Shown: positions 1 to 8,035, counted from the first letter of the stretch. The stretch: 35,908 bases of DNA from Clostridia bacterium (GCA_017407285.1 JAFQWW010000043.1:1-35908), one strand, 5' to 3'. Notes: generated from the letters alone by a model not told the origin. Numbers and translations: made by a program.

Positions 1-2
1 AG

Positions 3-953
3 AATATAGACGTATCCATTCCCGTCGGATTGCTCACTGCAATAACGGGTGTGTCGGGTAGCGGTAAGAGTAGTTTGGTAAACGGCATAATATATCCCGA
101 ACTTGGCGCAAAATTGAACGGAGCAAGAAAGTTGGTTACGGGAAAATGCGACGGTATTGAGGGCGTTGAGCATTTTGATAAGGTTATTGCAATAGACCAA
201 AGCCCGATAGGAAGAACGCCGAGATCAAATCCAGCAACTTACACTGGAGTGTTTAACGCAATTCGTGATTTGTTTGCATCAACGCCGGACGCTAAAGCCC
301 GTGGTTATACGGCAGGAAGATTTAGTTTTAATGTAAGCGGAGGCAGATGTGAAAACTGTAAGGGCGACGGAATTATAAAGATAGAAATGCATTTTCTTCC
401 CGACGTTTACGTACCGTGTGACGTTTGCAAAGGCAAGAGATACAATAGAGAAACCTTGGAGGTCAAGTACAAAGGCAAAAATATATTCGACGTACTAGAT
501 ATGACTGTGGAAGAGGCGTGCGAATTTTTTGCAAACATTCCGTCCATCTATAATAAGATAAAGACCTTAAACGACGTAGGTTTAGGATATATTAAGCTTG
601 GTCAACCGGCTACTACCTTATCTGGAGGCGAGGCGCAAAGGGTAAAACTTGCAACCGAGTTATCCAAGCGTAGTACGGGTAAAACGGCGTACATTTTGGA
701 CGAACCTACGACGGGCTTGCACGTTGCGGACGTTGATAAACTCGTAACTATCCTAAGACGTTTAGTTGCAAGCGGTAATACCGTTATAGTCATAGAACAC
801 AACCTTGACGTTATAAAAGTAGCGGATTATATCGTGGACCTAGGACCGGAAGGTGGAGACGGAGGCGGAACGGTAGTCGTATCGGGTACTCCGGAAGAGG
901 TTGCAGAGTGCAAAGAGAGTTTTACGGGCGAATATCTAAAAAAAGTACTTTAA
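3..953 (+). CDS. uvrA: UvrABC excinuclease subunit A, C-terminal part (5' end outside window)
   Basis: UvrA is the damage-recognition ATPase of nucleotide excision repair; it dimerises and loads UvrB on lesions. The reading frame is open from the first bases of the window, so this is the 3' third of the gene and the TTG at 30 is not its start. Visible in order are the second Walker A (GVSGSGKS, about nt 48-71), a CxxC...CxxC zinc module (CENC and CDVC, about nt 348-430), the ABC signature LSGGEAQ (about nt 618-640) and Walker [11 protein letters not shown] (about nt 693-722). The C-terminal end looks complete. A new promoter begins only 6 bases after the stop, so the next operon is transcribed separately. 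Confidence 0.97.
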   Translation, partial: NIDVSIPVGLLTAITGVSGSGKSSLVNGIIYPELGAKLNGARKLVTGKCDGIEGVEHFDKVIAIDQSPIGRTPRSNPATYTGVFNAIRDLFASTPDAKARGYTAGRFSFNVSGGRCENCKGDGIIKIEMHFLPDVYVPCDVCKGKRYNRETLEVKYKGKNIFDVLDMTVEEACEFFANIPSIYNKIKTLNDVGLGYIKLGQPATTLSGGEAQRVKLATELSKRSTGKTAYILDEPTTGLHVADVDKLVTILRRLVASGNTVIVIEHNLDVIKVADYIVDLGPEGGDGGGTVVVSGTPEEVAECKESFTGEYLKKVL

Positions 954-958
954 TTCGT

Positions 959-987
959 TTGACAAAAAGAGCAAAAGAATATATACT
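959..987 (+). promoter_or_regulatory. sigma-A promoter of the ylxM-ffh operon
   Basis: TTGACA at 959-964, a 17-base spacer, then TATACT at 982-987. This is close to consensus and lies about 32 bases upstream of the ylxM start. The -10 box abuts the palindrome at 986-1009. Confidence 0.85.
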
Positions 988-1009
988 GTAAAGGCAATTA
1001 CCTTTACAG
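986..1009 (+). promoter_or_regulatory. perfect inverted repeat over the predicted start of transcription
   Basis: CTGTAAAGG and CCTTTACAG form a perfect 9-bp inverted repeat around a 6-base centre (CAATTA). It begins in the -10 box and its right arm runs into the ylxM Shine-Dalgarno site (AGGAG, 1008-1012). Transcription should start near 994, so the left arm would be mostly untranscribed. That favours a DNA operator over an RNA hairpin. I do not recognise the regulator. Confidence 0.5.
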
Positions 1010-1018
1010 GAGCAAAAT

Positions 1019-1336
1019 ATGCTCGAAAAAACCTTAAAACTCGGTAAACTTCTCGACTTGTACGGTGATATGCTCACGGACAAGCAGAAAGAAGCGATGG
1101 ATTTGTATTATAACTGCGATATGTCCTTGTCTGAGGTAGGAGAAGAGATGAACGTTTCCAGACAAGGCGTTCGCGACACCTTGACTCGAGCAACGAGCGC
1201 GTTAATGGAGTACGAGGAAAAAATAGGTGCGTTTAGACTTCTATCTGAAATCAAAAGAGATTTAGAAAATGCGATCGCGAGCGAGGATATAAATCTAGAC
1301 GATATAAAGAGTATTGCAGATAAAATAGAGGTATAA
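1019..1336 (+). CDS. ylxM: YlxM-family putative DNA-binding protein (UPF0122)
   Basis: A protein of 105 residues, the usual length for the YlxM/UPF0122 family. It is built around a sigma-70 region-4-like helix-turn-helix (about residues 18-55: LTDKQKEAMDLYY, then MSLSEVGEEMNVSRQGV). The family is almost always encoded directly before ffh in Firmicutes and has been linked to the signal recognition particle pathway, but its precise role is not settled. ATG at 1019 has AGGAG 6 bases upstream. The stop is one base before the ffh ATG, so the two genes are translationally coupled. Confidence 0.9.
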   Translation: MLEKTLKLGKLLDLYGDMLTDKQKEAMDLYYNCDMSLSEVGEEMNVSRQGVRDTLTRATSALMEYEEKIGAFRLLSEIKRDLENAIASEDINLDDIKSIADKIEV

Positions 1337-1337
1337 A

Positions 1338-2663
1338 ATGGCGTTATTTTCAGGACTTTCTGAAAAACTTAATCACGTATTTTCCAAGTTGAAAAACCGT
1401 ACCGCATTGACCGAACTTGAGATCAAGCAAGCCATGCGCGAGGTTCGTATTGCTTTGCTTGAAGCGGACGTCAACTACGCAGTAGCCAAAGATTTTATCA
1501 ACAAAGTCAGTGAAAAGGCTATTGGAGAAAATATCTTAAAAACGCTTGATTCCACCCAACAAGTTATTAAAATTGTTAACGACGAACTTATAGCGCTCAT
1601 GGGTAGCACGCACGCAAAGCTTCAAGTTAGTTCTGCTCCTCCCACCGTATATATGATGTGCGGTTTACAAGGCGCAGGTAAGACCACGATGTGTGGAAAA
1701 CTTTCCATGATGCTCAAAAAACAAGGTAAGAAACCTTTGTTAGTTGCGTGTGACGTATATAGACCTGCTGCAGTGAAACAGTTGCAAGTAGTAGGTAAAA
1801 GCGTAGACGTACCCGTGTATGAAGAGGGATTGGGTAAACCCTTAAAGATTGCAAAGAACGCAATAAAAGAAGCCGAGAAACGCGGTTTAGATACCGTGAT
1901 TATCGATACTGCGGGTAGACTTCATATAAACGAAGAGTTGATGGGAGAGTTGAGAGAGTTAAAAGCCAACCTCAATCCCACCGAGATACTTTTGGTCGTA
2001 GACGCTATGACCGGTCAAGACGCAGTAACGGTTGCGGACACCTTTAATAAAGAGTTAGATATCACGGGCGTCGTGTTAACTAAACTTGATAGTGATACTC
2101 GTGGCGGTGCCGCCCTTTCCATAAAAGCCGTTTGCGGAAAGCCCGTAAAACTTATAGGTACGGGCGAGAAGATGGGAGATATCGAACCTTTCCATCCGGA
2201 GCGAATGGCGTCTAGAATACTTGGTATGGGCGACGTTTTGACTCTTATTGAAAGAGCGCAAAACGCAATAACTGAAGAAGAAGCGCGTGAAATGGAGAAG
2301 AAGTTTAAGGAAAACTCCTTTACCTTAGAGGACTACTTAAACCAATTCGAATCCATGAAGAAAATGGGCAACTTGAAGGATTTGATGGGTATGATTCCCG
2401 GATTTTCCAAGATGAAGATATCGGAAGAGGATATAGACGAGGACAGAATAGTCAAGATGAAAGCTATTATTCAGTCCATGACTGTAAAAGAGCGTCGCAA
2501 TCCCGATATTATAAACGGTAGTAGAAGAAAGAGAATAGCGGCAGGCAGTGGTACGACTATTCAAGACGTAAATCAACTACTCAAACAATTCGAGATGACT
2601 CGAAACATGATGAAACAAATGCAAAAAGGTAATAGACGTGGTCGTATGCCTTTTGGCTTTTGA
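1338..2663 (+). CDS. ffh: signal recognition particle GTPase Ffh (SRP54)
   Basis: A 441-residue SRP54 homologue. With 4.5S/6S RNA it binds signal sequences of nascent membrane and secreted proteins and delivers the ribosome to FtsY at the membrane. The N domain covers about residues 1-90. The G domain shows G1 GLQGAGKTT (109-117), DTAGR (190-194) and TKLD (248-251). The methionine-rich M domain runs from about 300 to the end and binds RNA through the basic stretch NGSRRKRIAAGSG (about 393-405). It follows ylxM with a one-base gap, and rpsP begins 34 bases downstream with no terminator between. No ftsY or SRP RNA gene is in the window. Confidence 0.98.
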   Translation: MALFSGLSEKLNHVFSKLKNRTALTELEIKQAMREVRIALLEADVNYAVAKDFINKVSEKAIGENILKTLDSTQQVIKIVNDELIALMGSTHAKLQVSSAPPTVYMMCGLQGAGKTTMCGKLSMMLKKQGKKPLLVACDVYRPAAVKQLQVVGKSVDVPVYEEGLGKPLKIAKNAIKEAEKRGLDTVIIDTAGRLHINEELMGELRELKANLNPTEILLVVDAMTGQDAVTVADTFNKELDITGVVLTKLDSDTRGGAALSIKAVCGKPVKLIGTGEKMGDIEPFHPERMASRILGMGDVLTLIERAQNAITEEEAREMEKKFKENSFTLEDYLNQFESMKKMGNLKDLMGMIPGFSKMKISEEDIDEDRIVKMKAIIQSMTVKERRNPDIINGSRRKRIAAGSGTTIQDVNQLLKQFEMTRNMMKQMQKGNRRGRMPFGF

Positions 2664-2697
2664 TAAAAACACAAATAATTTTTTGGAGGACAGATAA

Positions 2698-2940
2698 ATG
2701 GCAGTTAAAATCAGATTGACCAGAATGGGCGCAAAGAAGGCTCCTTTCTACCGTATCGTAGTTATGGATTCTCGTAAAGCAAGAGATGGAGAGTATATCG
2801 ATCAGATCGGATACTACAATCCCGTTAAAGAACCTGCAGAGATCAAACTTGACGTAGAAAAAGCAAAGAAATGGATCGGAAACGGCGCACAACCCACCGA
2901 TACCGTTCGCGACATTTTGAAGAACAACGGAGTTCTCTAA
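2698..2940 (+). CDS. rpsP: 30S ribosomal protein S16
   Basis: Eighty residues, full length for bS16, a 30S assembly protein. The start [19 protein letters not shown] and the segment [12 protein letters not shown] are diagnostic for the family. The Shine-Dalgarno GGAGG lies 11 bases before ATG 2698. The gene is the first of a tightly packed rpsP-khpA-rimM-trmD block, the usual order in Firmicutes; RimM and TrmD act on the 30S subunit and on tRNA. Confidence 0.98.
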   Translation: MAVKIRLTRMGAKKAPFYRIVVMDSRKARDGEYIDQIGYYNPVKEPAEIKLDVEKAKKWIGNGAQPTDTVRDILKNNGVL

Positions 2941-2941
2941 T

Positions 2942-3178
2942 ATGAAGGAACTCGTTGAGTACTTAGTCAACAATTTAGTTGACGATACCGAGGGCATCTC
3001 TATTGAGGAAAAAGAAAGAGGCAATTTTGTTGACCTCATTATCACCGTACCTCAAGGCGAGATGGGCAAAATCATCGGTAAGCAGGGACGTATTGCTAAG
3101 GCTATAAGAAGCGTAGTTAAAGCCGCATCTAGCAAGCTTAGCAAAAAGTACAACGTGGAGATTTGCGAAAAGAAATGA
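2942..3178 (+). CDS. khpA: KH-domain RNA-binding protein KhpA (YlqC family)
   Basis: A single type II KH domain of 78 residues with the RNA-gripping GxxG loop as GKQG (IIGKQGRIAKAIR, about residues 44-56). In Gram-positive bacteria KhpA pairs with KhpB (Jag/EloR) and affects cell elongation and RNA metabolism. It is conserved between rpsP and rimM. The start follows the rpsP stop by one base, and its own stop TGA overlaps the rimM start (ATGA at 3175-3178). Confidence 0.93.
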   Translation: MKELVEYLVNNLVDDTEGISIEEKERGNFVDLIITVPQGEMGKIIGKQGRIAKAIRSVVKAASSKLSKKYNVEICEKK

Positions 3179-3675
3179 CGATTAACGTAGGGAAGATACT
3201 AAAACCCCAAGGTGTAAGAGGGGAAGTGAAAATACTCCCGATTGTTGACGATATTGAAAGATTTCGCTCTCTTAAATATCTAATCGTAAAAGGACAGGCT
3301 TTGCCTGTCCTGTCTTTGCGTATAACGGGAGATTACGTATACTGCGTTTTGAAGGGCGTGAGTGATAGAAACGTAGCCGAAACCCTTCGTGACGAATTCG
3401 TAGCAGTTAAGCGTGAAGATGCGGTAAAATTAGAAGAGGGTAGACACTTTATCGTAGATCTTATAGGTTGTGAGATTTATGCGGACCAAGATTACGTAGG
3501 CGTATTGGACGACGTTTTGCAAAACACCAAAACGGACGTATACGTCGTGTTGAACGGCAAAAAAAGCGTCATGTTTCCCGTAGTTGACGGACTTATCGAG
3601 TGTACGGACGTGGTGGCTAAGAAAATCACGGTAAATAAAAAACGCTTATCGGAGATCGCAGTTTATGAAGATTGA
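3175..3675 (+). CDS. rimM: ribosome maturation factor RimM
   Basis: RimM helps to assemble the head of the 30S subunit, through S19 and 16S rRNA. The N-terminal RimM domain shows the typical start INVGKILKPQGVRGEVKI, followed by a C-terminal PRC barrel (about residues 90-160, HFIVDLIGCEIY...). I choose ATG 3175, which overlaps the khpA stop as ATGA, over an in-frame TTG at 3163: it gives the conserved N-terminus and the usual length (166 residues). The 3' end overlaps trmD by 11 bases. Confidence 0.95.
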   Translation: MTINVGKILKPQGVRGEVKILPIVDDIERFRSLKYLIVKGQALPVLSLRITGDYVYCVLKGVSDRNVAETLRDEFVAVKREDAVKLEEGRHFIVDLIGCEIYADQDYVGVLDDVLQNTKTDVYVVLNGKKSVMFPVVDGLIECTDVVAKKITVNKKRLSEIAVYED

Positions 3676-4339
3676 GATTTTAACCCTATTCCCTGAAATG
3701 TTTTCCCCTCTATTTTCGGGCATTTTAGGAGATGCGGTAGAAAAAGGGATTTTAGAGATTCATATAACCAACATACGAGATTATTCGCTCGACAAGCATA
3801 AACACGTGGACGACTATCCTTTTGGTGGCGGTGCAGGTATGGTTATGGCGGTTGAACCTATTGCAAGGGCAATAGAGGCGGTTGATCCAAACCACGAATA
3901 TTTGCGTATTTTTATGTCGCCTAGGGGAAAGACCTTTTGTCAAACTGATGCAGAAGAGTTGAGTGGAGTGGAAAAACTCTTGTTCTTGTGCGGTAGTTAC
4001 GAGGGTGTAGATCAAAGGGCTATAGATATGTTTATAGACCGAGAGATTTCTATAGGCGATTACGTGTTGACGAGCGGAGAATTAGCCGTTCAAGTCGTAG
4101 TTAACGCAACTTCTCGTTACGTTGAGGGAGTGCTAGGTAGTATGGAGTCACTAAAAGAGGAGAGTTTCACCTCCAATCTTTTAGAATATCCTCAATACAC
4201 AAGACCACAAACCTTTAGAGGGGTGTCCGTTCCCGACGTTTTAGTTAGCGGAAATCACGCCGAAATTGATAAATGGAGAAGGGCGCAAAGTTTGAAAATA
4301 ACGAAGGAAAAACGTCCTGATTTATTGGAGAAAAAATAA
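3665..4339 (+). CDS. trmD: tRNA (guanine-N1-)-methyltransferase TrmD
   Basis: A SPOUT-fold enzyme that methylates G37 of tRNAs using S-adenosylmethionine, which prevents +1 frameshifts. Visible motifs are the start MKIEILTLFPEMF, the substrate segment DDYPFGGGAGMVM (about residues 50-62) and the trefoil-knot SAM loop ISIGDYVLTSGELA (about 128-141). At 224 residues it is slightly shorter than many homologues (about 240), but the conserved core is complete. Its stop shares a base with the rbgA start (TAATG). Confidence 0.97.
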   Translation: MKIEILTLFPEMFSPLFSGILGDAVEKGILEIHITNIRDYSLDKHKHVDDYPFGGGAGMVMAVEPIARAIEAVDPNHEYLRIFMSPRGKTFCQTDAEELSGVEKLLFLCGSYEGVDQRAIDMFIDREISIGDYVLTSGELAVQVVVNATSRYVEGVLGSMESLKEESFTSNLLEYPQYTRPQTFRGVSVPDVLVSGNHAEIDKWRRAQSLKITKEKRPDLLEKK

Positions 4340-5166
4340 TGCACATACAATGGTATCCCGGTCACATGACCAAAGCCGTCAGAATGATGGAAGAAAATGA
4401 AAAACTCGTTGACGCTCTCATCTACGTATTAGATGCAAGGGCTTATCAAGCGTGTTTCAATCCGTCTTTCGATAAAATTTCTCAAAAACCTCGCTTGTAC
4501 GTTTTGAATAAGGTAGACACGGTTGCGCCGAGCGAAGTGGATAGAATAATGAACGAGATGAGAAAGGATGGGATGCTCGTGGTGCAGTCTAATAGCATAA
4601 GCGGAAAATTTTCCCAAAAGGTCAAGGACGGTTTGTACACTTTATTGTCCCCGACCATCGAAAAATATAAAAACAAAGGTGTAAACAAGACGGTTCGCGC
4701 TATGGTAATAGGCGTACCCAATAGTGGAAAATCCACTTTAATCAATAGTTTATGTGCAAAAAGGCGTGCCGATGCGCAAAATAGACCGGGTGTGACAAAA
4801 GGCAAGCAGTGGATAAGACTTACGGACAACGTAGAGTTGTTGGACACACCGGGAACGTTATGGCCCTCTTTTGAGGACCAAGAAAAAGCCAAACATTTAG
4901 CCTATATAGGTTGTATCCGTGACGATATTTTGGATATAGAAGAATTGGCTTTAGAGTTGATAAAAGACTTGAGTAATAGAGGATTATACGACTTTAGACG
5001 AGAGTTGTCGATGGAACAAGATGCAACTCCTTACGAGGTATTAGAAGCTTACGGCAAGCGACGTGGATTTTTAGTTCGTGGTGGAGAGGCGGACACGGAA
5101 AGAGCGGCAAAAGGAGTTTTGGACGCTTTTAGAAAACAAAAATTCGGAAAGATTTGTTTGGAATAA
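4339..5166 (+). CDS. rbgA: ribosome biogenesis GTPase RbgA (YlqF)
   Basis: A circularly permuted GTPase of 275 residues that acts late in 50S assembly. The motif order shows the permutation: G4 NKVD comes first (about residues 57-60), then G1 GVPNSGKST (about 129-137), then G3 DTPG (about 176-179). The N-terminus IQWYPGHMTKA is typical of YlqF/RbgA. The C-terminal helical ANTAR-like region follows. It overlaps trmD by one base, and rnhB starts 2 bases downstream, all in the same operon. Confidence 0.96.
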   Translation: MHIQWYPGHMTKAVRMMEENEKLVDALIYVLDARAYQACFNPSFDKISQKPRLYVLNKVDTVAPSEVDRIMNEMRKDGMLVVQSNSISGKFSQKVKDGLYTLLSPTIEKYKNKGVNKTVRAMVIGVPNSGKSTLINSLCAKRRADAQNRPGVTKGKQWIRLTDNVELLDTPGTLWPSFEDQEKAKHLAYIGCIRDDILDIEELALELIKDLSNRGLYDFRRELSMEQDATPYEVLEAYGKRRGFLVRGGEADTERAAKGVLDAFRKQKFGKICLE

Positions 5167-5167
5167 T

Positions 5168-5773
5168 ATGACTCAAGAATTATTTGATTTTGACAAAAAA
5201 ATAGCCGATAGCGGTTATAAATATATATGCGGAGTGGACGAAGCAGGTCGAGGACCTCTGTGTGGTCCCGTCTCCGTTGGCGCCGTAATTATGCCTATGG
5301 ATCGTATGATAGAAGGCATAACGGATAGCAAAAAAATCTCGGAGAAGAAGAGAGAAAAACTTTACGACGAGGTAATTAATACTGCGCTTTTTTACAAATG
5401 CGTTATGATAGATAACGAGGTTATCGACGAGATAAACATTTTAGAAGCCACCAAACGCGCGATGCGAGAGGCAGTTTTAGGATTAGGGGTTGATCCCGAT
5501 ATCGTGTTGATAGACGCAGTTAAATTAGCCCTACCGTTTGAAACGAGATCGATTATAAAAGGGGACGCAACGAGTTACGCTATAGCCTCTGCAAGTATTA
5601 TTGCAAAAGTCGAGAGAGATAGACTAATGGCTGAGTACGACAAGGAGTATCCTGAATACGGTTTTTTGAAAAATAAAGGATACGGAACGAAAGCGCATAT
5701 AGACGCGTTAAAAAAATACGGTCCGACCAAGGTTCATAGAAAGACGTTTATAAGGAATTTTATCGGTGAATAA
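5168..5773 (+). CDS. rnhB: ribonuclease HII
   Basis: RNase HII cuts the RNA strand of RNA-DNA hybrids and removes single misincorporated ribonucleotides. ATG 5168 gives 201 residues and places the catalytic motif CGVDEAGRGPLCGPV at residues 21-35 (Asp24, Glu25). The other acidic residues are Asp116 (LIDAVKL) and Asp133 (KGDATS). The frame is open further upstream into rbgA, but the ATG just after the rbgA stop fits the family length. The last 8 bases overlap yraN. Confidence 0.96.
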   Translation: MTQELFDFDKKIADSGYKYICGVDEAGRGPLCGPVSVGAVIMPMDRMIEGITDSKKISEKKREKLYDEVINTALFYKCVMIDNEVIDEINILEATKRAMREAVLGLGVDPDIVLIDAVKLALPFETRSIIKGDATSYAIASASIIAKVERDRLMAEYDKEYPEYGFLKNKGYGTKAHIDALKKYGPTKVHRKTFIRNFIGE

Positions 5774-6104
5774 AAAAGCAAAAGGTTATAGTGGCGAGGA
5801 TTTAGCCGTCAAGTACCTAAAAGAAAACGGTTATTTCGTTATAGATAAAAACGTGCGGGTTGCAGGCGTGGAGATAGACGTGCTTGCAAAGCGTGACGAC
5901 TTTATCGTATTGTGCGAGGTAAAAACTAGAGAAAGCGAGCAATACGGTGGAGGCTTGGAAGGGGTTACGAAAAACCAACAACGCAGATATTTGATGGCAG
6001 GCGAATACTTATCGGTCAAGCCCGAATACCAAGGTTATTCTTTTAGGTTTGACGTGATAGAGGTATTAAGAGATAAAATAAATCACGTGGAAAACGCCTT
6101 TTAG
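5766..6104 (+). CDS. yraN: YraN family protein (UPF0102, endonuclease-like fold)
   Basis: A 112-residue member of UPF0102/YraN, which has the core of restriction-endonuclease-like nucleases. GYSGEDLAVKYLKENGY is followed by VEIDVLAKRDDFIVLCEVKTR, giving the E...D...ExK arrangement of that fold (Asp38, Glu51, Lys53 approximately). The cellular role is not established. The start is GTG 5766, overlapping rnhB, with AAGGA about 10 bases upstream. It closes the ffh-to-yraN transcription unit. The last codons contain one copy of a short direct repeat shared with the rplS promoter region. Confidence 0.9.
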   Translation: MNKKAKGYSGEDLAVKYLKENGYFVIDKNVRVAGVEIDVLAKRDDFIVLCEVKTRESEQYGGGLEGVTKNQQRRYLMAGEYLSVKPEYQGYSFRFDVIEVLRDKINHVENAF

Positions 6105-6137
6105 ATATAAATATTTTGTAAATCACGTGTAAAACGC
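6081..6137 (+). repeat. short direct repeat, two copies 40 bp apart
   Basis: AATCACGTGGAAAACGC (6081-6097, inside the end of yraN) recurs as AATCACGTGTAAAACGC (6121-6137), 16 of 17 identical. The second copy ends directly before the -35 box of the rplS promoter. Weaker similarity continues downstream in both copies (TT...TTA.ATAT), as expected from a local duplication. It could also be a paired regulator site; I cannot decide. Confidence 0.6.
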
Positions 6138-6166
6138 TTGTGTTATATTGACAAATATGCTAAAAT
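6138..6166 (+). promoter_or_regulatory. rplS promoter, extended -10
   Basis: TTGTGT at 6138-6143, 17-base spacer, TAAAAT at 6161-6166, with TG at 6158-6159 forming an extended -10. A TTGACA at 6148-6153 looks attractive as a -35 but has no -10 box at proper spacing. Confidence 0.65.
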
Positions 6167-6173
6167 ACTATGG

Positions 6174-6238
6174 TGACTCGAGGCGGTCCTCTGATACGGA
6201 CGGTATGTATGAACGCTTTGTAATACAGGAGGTAGTCA
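6174..6238 (+). ncRNA. candidate L19-leader autoregulatory RNA
   Basis: The 5' UTR between the promoter and rplS can fold. TGACT (6174-6178) pairs with AGTCA (6234-6238), enclosing the Shine-Dalgarno site. Inside, GAGG (6180-6183) can pair with CCTC (6188-6191), or GTCC (6186-6189) with GGAC (6198-6201). CCTC is also complementary to the GAGG of the Shine-Dalgarno AGGAGGT (6227-6233), so the alternatives could expose or hide it. Low-GC Gram-positive rplS genes are known to carry a structured L19 leader. The match is by position and pairing only; I could not run a covariance model. Confidence 0.5.
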
Positions 6239-6239
6239 G

Positions 6240-6581
6240 ATGAATATTATTGATACTTTAGAAAAAGAAGGTATGCGTAACGATTTACCCGAGATCAACG
6301 TTGGTGACACCGTTAAGGTATACGTTAAGGTCGTTGAGGGAACCCGTGAAAGACTTCAGGCTTTCGAGGGAACCGTTATCGCTCGCAAGAACAGCTCTAT
6401 TCGCGAAACCATTACCGTACGTCGTTTGTCTTTCGGTATCGGTGTTGAGAGAACTTTCCCTCTTCACTCACCCAAGATTGACCACGTTGAGGTATTGAGA
6501 CACGGTAAAGTTCGCCGTGCAAAACTTTACTACTTGCGTGATCGTAAGGGTAAAGCAGCTAAAGTTAAAGAAGTTCGCTAA
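6240..6581 (+). CDS. rplS: 50S ribosomal protein L19
   Basis: A 113-residue bL19, full length, located at the 30S-50S interface. Diagnostic segments are [35 protein letters not shown] and [20 protein letters not shown]. The Shine-Dalgarno is AGGAGGT, and the codon choice looks like that of a strongly expressed gene. It belongs to the trmD neighbourhood but has its own promoter and leader, and is closed by a strong terminator 10 bases after the stop. Confidence 0.98.
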   Translation: MNIIDTLEKEGMRNDLPEINVGDTVKVYVKVVEGTRERLQAFEGTVIARKNSSIRETITVRRLSFGIGVERTFPLHSPKIDHVEVLRHGKVRRAKLYYLRDRKGKAAKVKEVR

Positions 6582-6590
6582 CAATGAAAG

Positions 6591-6615
6591 AGCAGTCCAA
6601 ACGGACTGCTTTTTT
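6591..6615 (+). terminator. rho-independent terminator of rplS
   Basis: Perfect 8-bp stem AGCAGTCC / GGACTGCT (6591-6598 and 6603-6610), 4-base loop, followed by a run of six T. Confidence 0.92.
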
Positions 6616-6684
6616 CATGCAATATAAATGTTTGTTTTATATATAAAAAATGCTTGAAATTTCAAATAAAGATAGGTCTTTCCT

Positions 6685-6713
6685 TTGACTTTTGAAATGG
6701 TTTGTGATAATAT
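6685..6713 (+). promoter_or_regulatory. promoter of the DMT-like permease
   Basis: TTGACT at 6685-6690, 17-base spacer, TAATAT at 6708-6713, with TG at 6705-6706 as an extended -10. It lies about 30 bases upstream of the start codon. Confidence 0.75.
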
Positions 6714-6744
6714 CGTTGAGGTTTGAAAAAAAGGAGAATTTAGT

Positions 6745-7683
6745 ATGATTTACATGCTTGGTGCCGTAGTTGGCTTGTGTGGATTATTCATCTTTATGAA
6801 ACTGTTTTCGGGCAGTATCAAAAGAACGTTGTATACGACTTTGGCGTTTTCTATCGTTTACGGTATAGTTGCTACCTTGGTTTGTACGATTATAGGTGGC
6901 GGACTAGTATTTGACAATCTTCCTAGTACTTTGCTTGCTTTAGCCTTTGCCGTAATTAGCGTTGTATTCGTTATCTTGGGAATATTGGTAGTTAGCCTTG
7001 GAAATATGAGTATGTACTCTATGTTTACCTTACTCGGTAGCATAGTTTTGACCTTTATATACGGATTGATTTTCCGTGGCGAGGGTCCCTCGGTTAGCGT
7101 ATTTAGATGGATAGGTATTGGCTTGATGCTTATATCTTTAGTAGTACCTCTTTTGGACGAGAGAGGGGGAGAGAAGAGTAAAAACTCTGGCACGAAGAAA
7201 GAAAAGATTCTTTTCTGGTCGGCGTGCTTTGCAGGATTTATTTGTAACGGTTTAGCAGGCGTGGTGTGCGCGGTACAAGCCGACGTACAAATAGCACAAA
7301 CTGCAGTAGGCATTACCCCTATATCAAGTATTCAGTTTTGTGGACTCTATATGCTTATGGTGACCGTTATCTGCGTACTTATCCTTTTGGTGTTGTCTTG
7401 CTTCAAAAAGACGAGAGAGGGTGTCAAGACTTGTAAAGGAATCTTTAGAGTGTTGCCGTTATTGTTCTCGGCTTGCTACGGTATCTCCACTGCTTTTGCT
7501 AACGTATTTAATATAGAGGCAACCGCCGTACTCCCTGCAACCTTGACCTTCCCGTTTGCAAACGGAGGTGTTATAGTAATCACCGCTATTATCGGTGCGC
7601 TATGCTTTAAGGAGAAGAGTGGAACGTACACAAAACTTGGTCTTATATTGACCGCAATATCCACGGTATTATTCGTATTATAA
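6745..7683 (+). CDS. EamA/DMT-superfamily-like permease, ten membrane segments
   Basis: A 312-residue integral membrane protein with about ten hydrophobic segments in two halves of five. A charged linker (about residues 142-155, DERGGEKSKNSGTKKEK) separates them. This is the layout of drug/metabolite transporters of the EamA type. The second half ends PFANGGVIVITAIIGALCFKE, followed by a last helix, as in EamA domains. The substrate cannot be read from sequence. ATG 6745 follows AAGGAG. It is a single-gene unit with its own promoter and a terminator shared with the convergent DUF378 gene. Confidence 0.72.
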   Translation: MIYMLGAVVGLCGLFIFMKLFSGSIKRTLYTTLAFSIVYGIVATLVCTIIGGGLVFDNLPSTLLALAFAVISVVFVILGILVVSLGNMSMYSMFTLLGSIVLTFIYGLIFRGEGPSVSVFRWIGIGLMLISLVVPLLDERGGEKSKNSGTKKEKILFWSACFAGFICNGLAGVVCAVQADVQIAQTAVGITPISSIQFCGLYMLMVTVICVLILLVLSCFKKTREGVKTCKGIFRVLPLLFSACYGISTAFANVFNIEATAVLPATLTFPFANGGVIVITAIIGALCFKEKSGTYTKLGLILTAISTVLFVL

Positions 7684-7691
7684 TTAATATA

Positions 7692-7729
7692 AAAGAAGAG
7701 GCACGCAATAGTTTGCGTGCCTCTTCTTT
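7692..7729. terminator. bidirectional terminator between convergent genes
   Basis: A perfect 17-bp stem (7692-7708 and 7713-7729) with a 4-base loop, A-rich on one side and T-rich on the other. It sits between the plus-strand permease (ends 7683) and the minus-strand DUF378 gene (ends 7740), so it can serve both. Confidence 0.88.
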
Positions 7730-7739
7730 ATAAAAAGGC

Positions 7740-7982
7740 TTAATAATGGCTCTCGGTACAATTACAATCGCATTTAGAAAAACTAACTCTACCTTTGCTT
7801 GTCAAAACGGATAACACGAGCCAAAGCGCAGAAATTCCGACCAAGATATATATAATGGTCGCAATTACGCTACCAGCGCCAAAAACTGCGGAAACCAAGT
7901 TCCAATTAAAAATACCTATAAGTCCCCAGTTCAAAGCGCCGACCAATACGAGAATTAACGTAATGATATTAAGTGTAAGCAT
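7740..7982 (-). CDS. DUF378 family small membrane protein (YuzA-like)
   Basis: Eighty residues with two transmembrane helices (about 3-23 and 35-60), matching DUF378, whose core is LVGALNWGLIGIFNWNLVSAVFG. The family has no assigned function. The tail is unusual: after the second helix come KGRVSFSKCDCNCTESHY, with three closely spaced cysteines that could bind metal or form disulfides. AAAGGAGGT lies 5-6 bases upstream of the start. It is a single-gene unit. Confidence 0.85.
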   Translation of the reverse strand: MLTLNIITLILVLVGALNWGLIGIFNWNLVSAVFGAGSVIATIIYILVGISALWLVLSVLTSKGRVSFSKCDCNCTESHY

Positions 7983-8003
7983 ATATACCTCCTTTTGGTA
8001 ATA

Positions 8004-8032
8004 TTGTTATCAAAGAGAAGGTTTTTATGCAA
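8004..8032 (-). promoter_or_regulatory. possible promoter of the DUF378 gene
   Basis: On the minus strand, TTGCAT (8027-8032), 17-base spacer, TAACAA (8004-8009), with an upstream TG (extended -10). The -10 box is a poor match, so this is tentative. Confidence 0.4.
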
Positions 8033-8035
8033 GGA

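Noticed and set aside
6148-6153. TTGACA as the -35 of the rplS promoter
   Set aside because: TAAAAT is only 7 bases away and nothing suitable lies 16-18 bases downstream; the overlapping TTGTGT with a 17-base spacer and extended -10 fits better.
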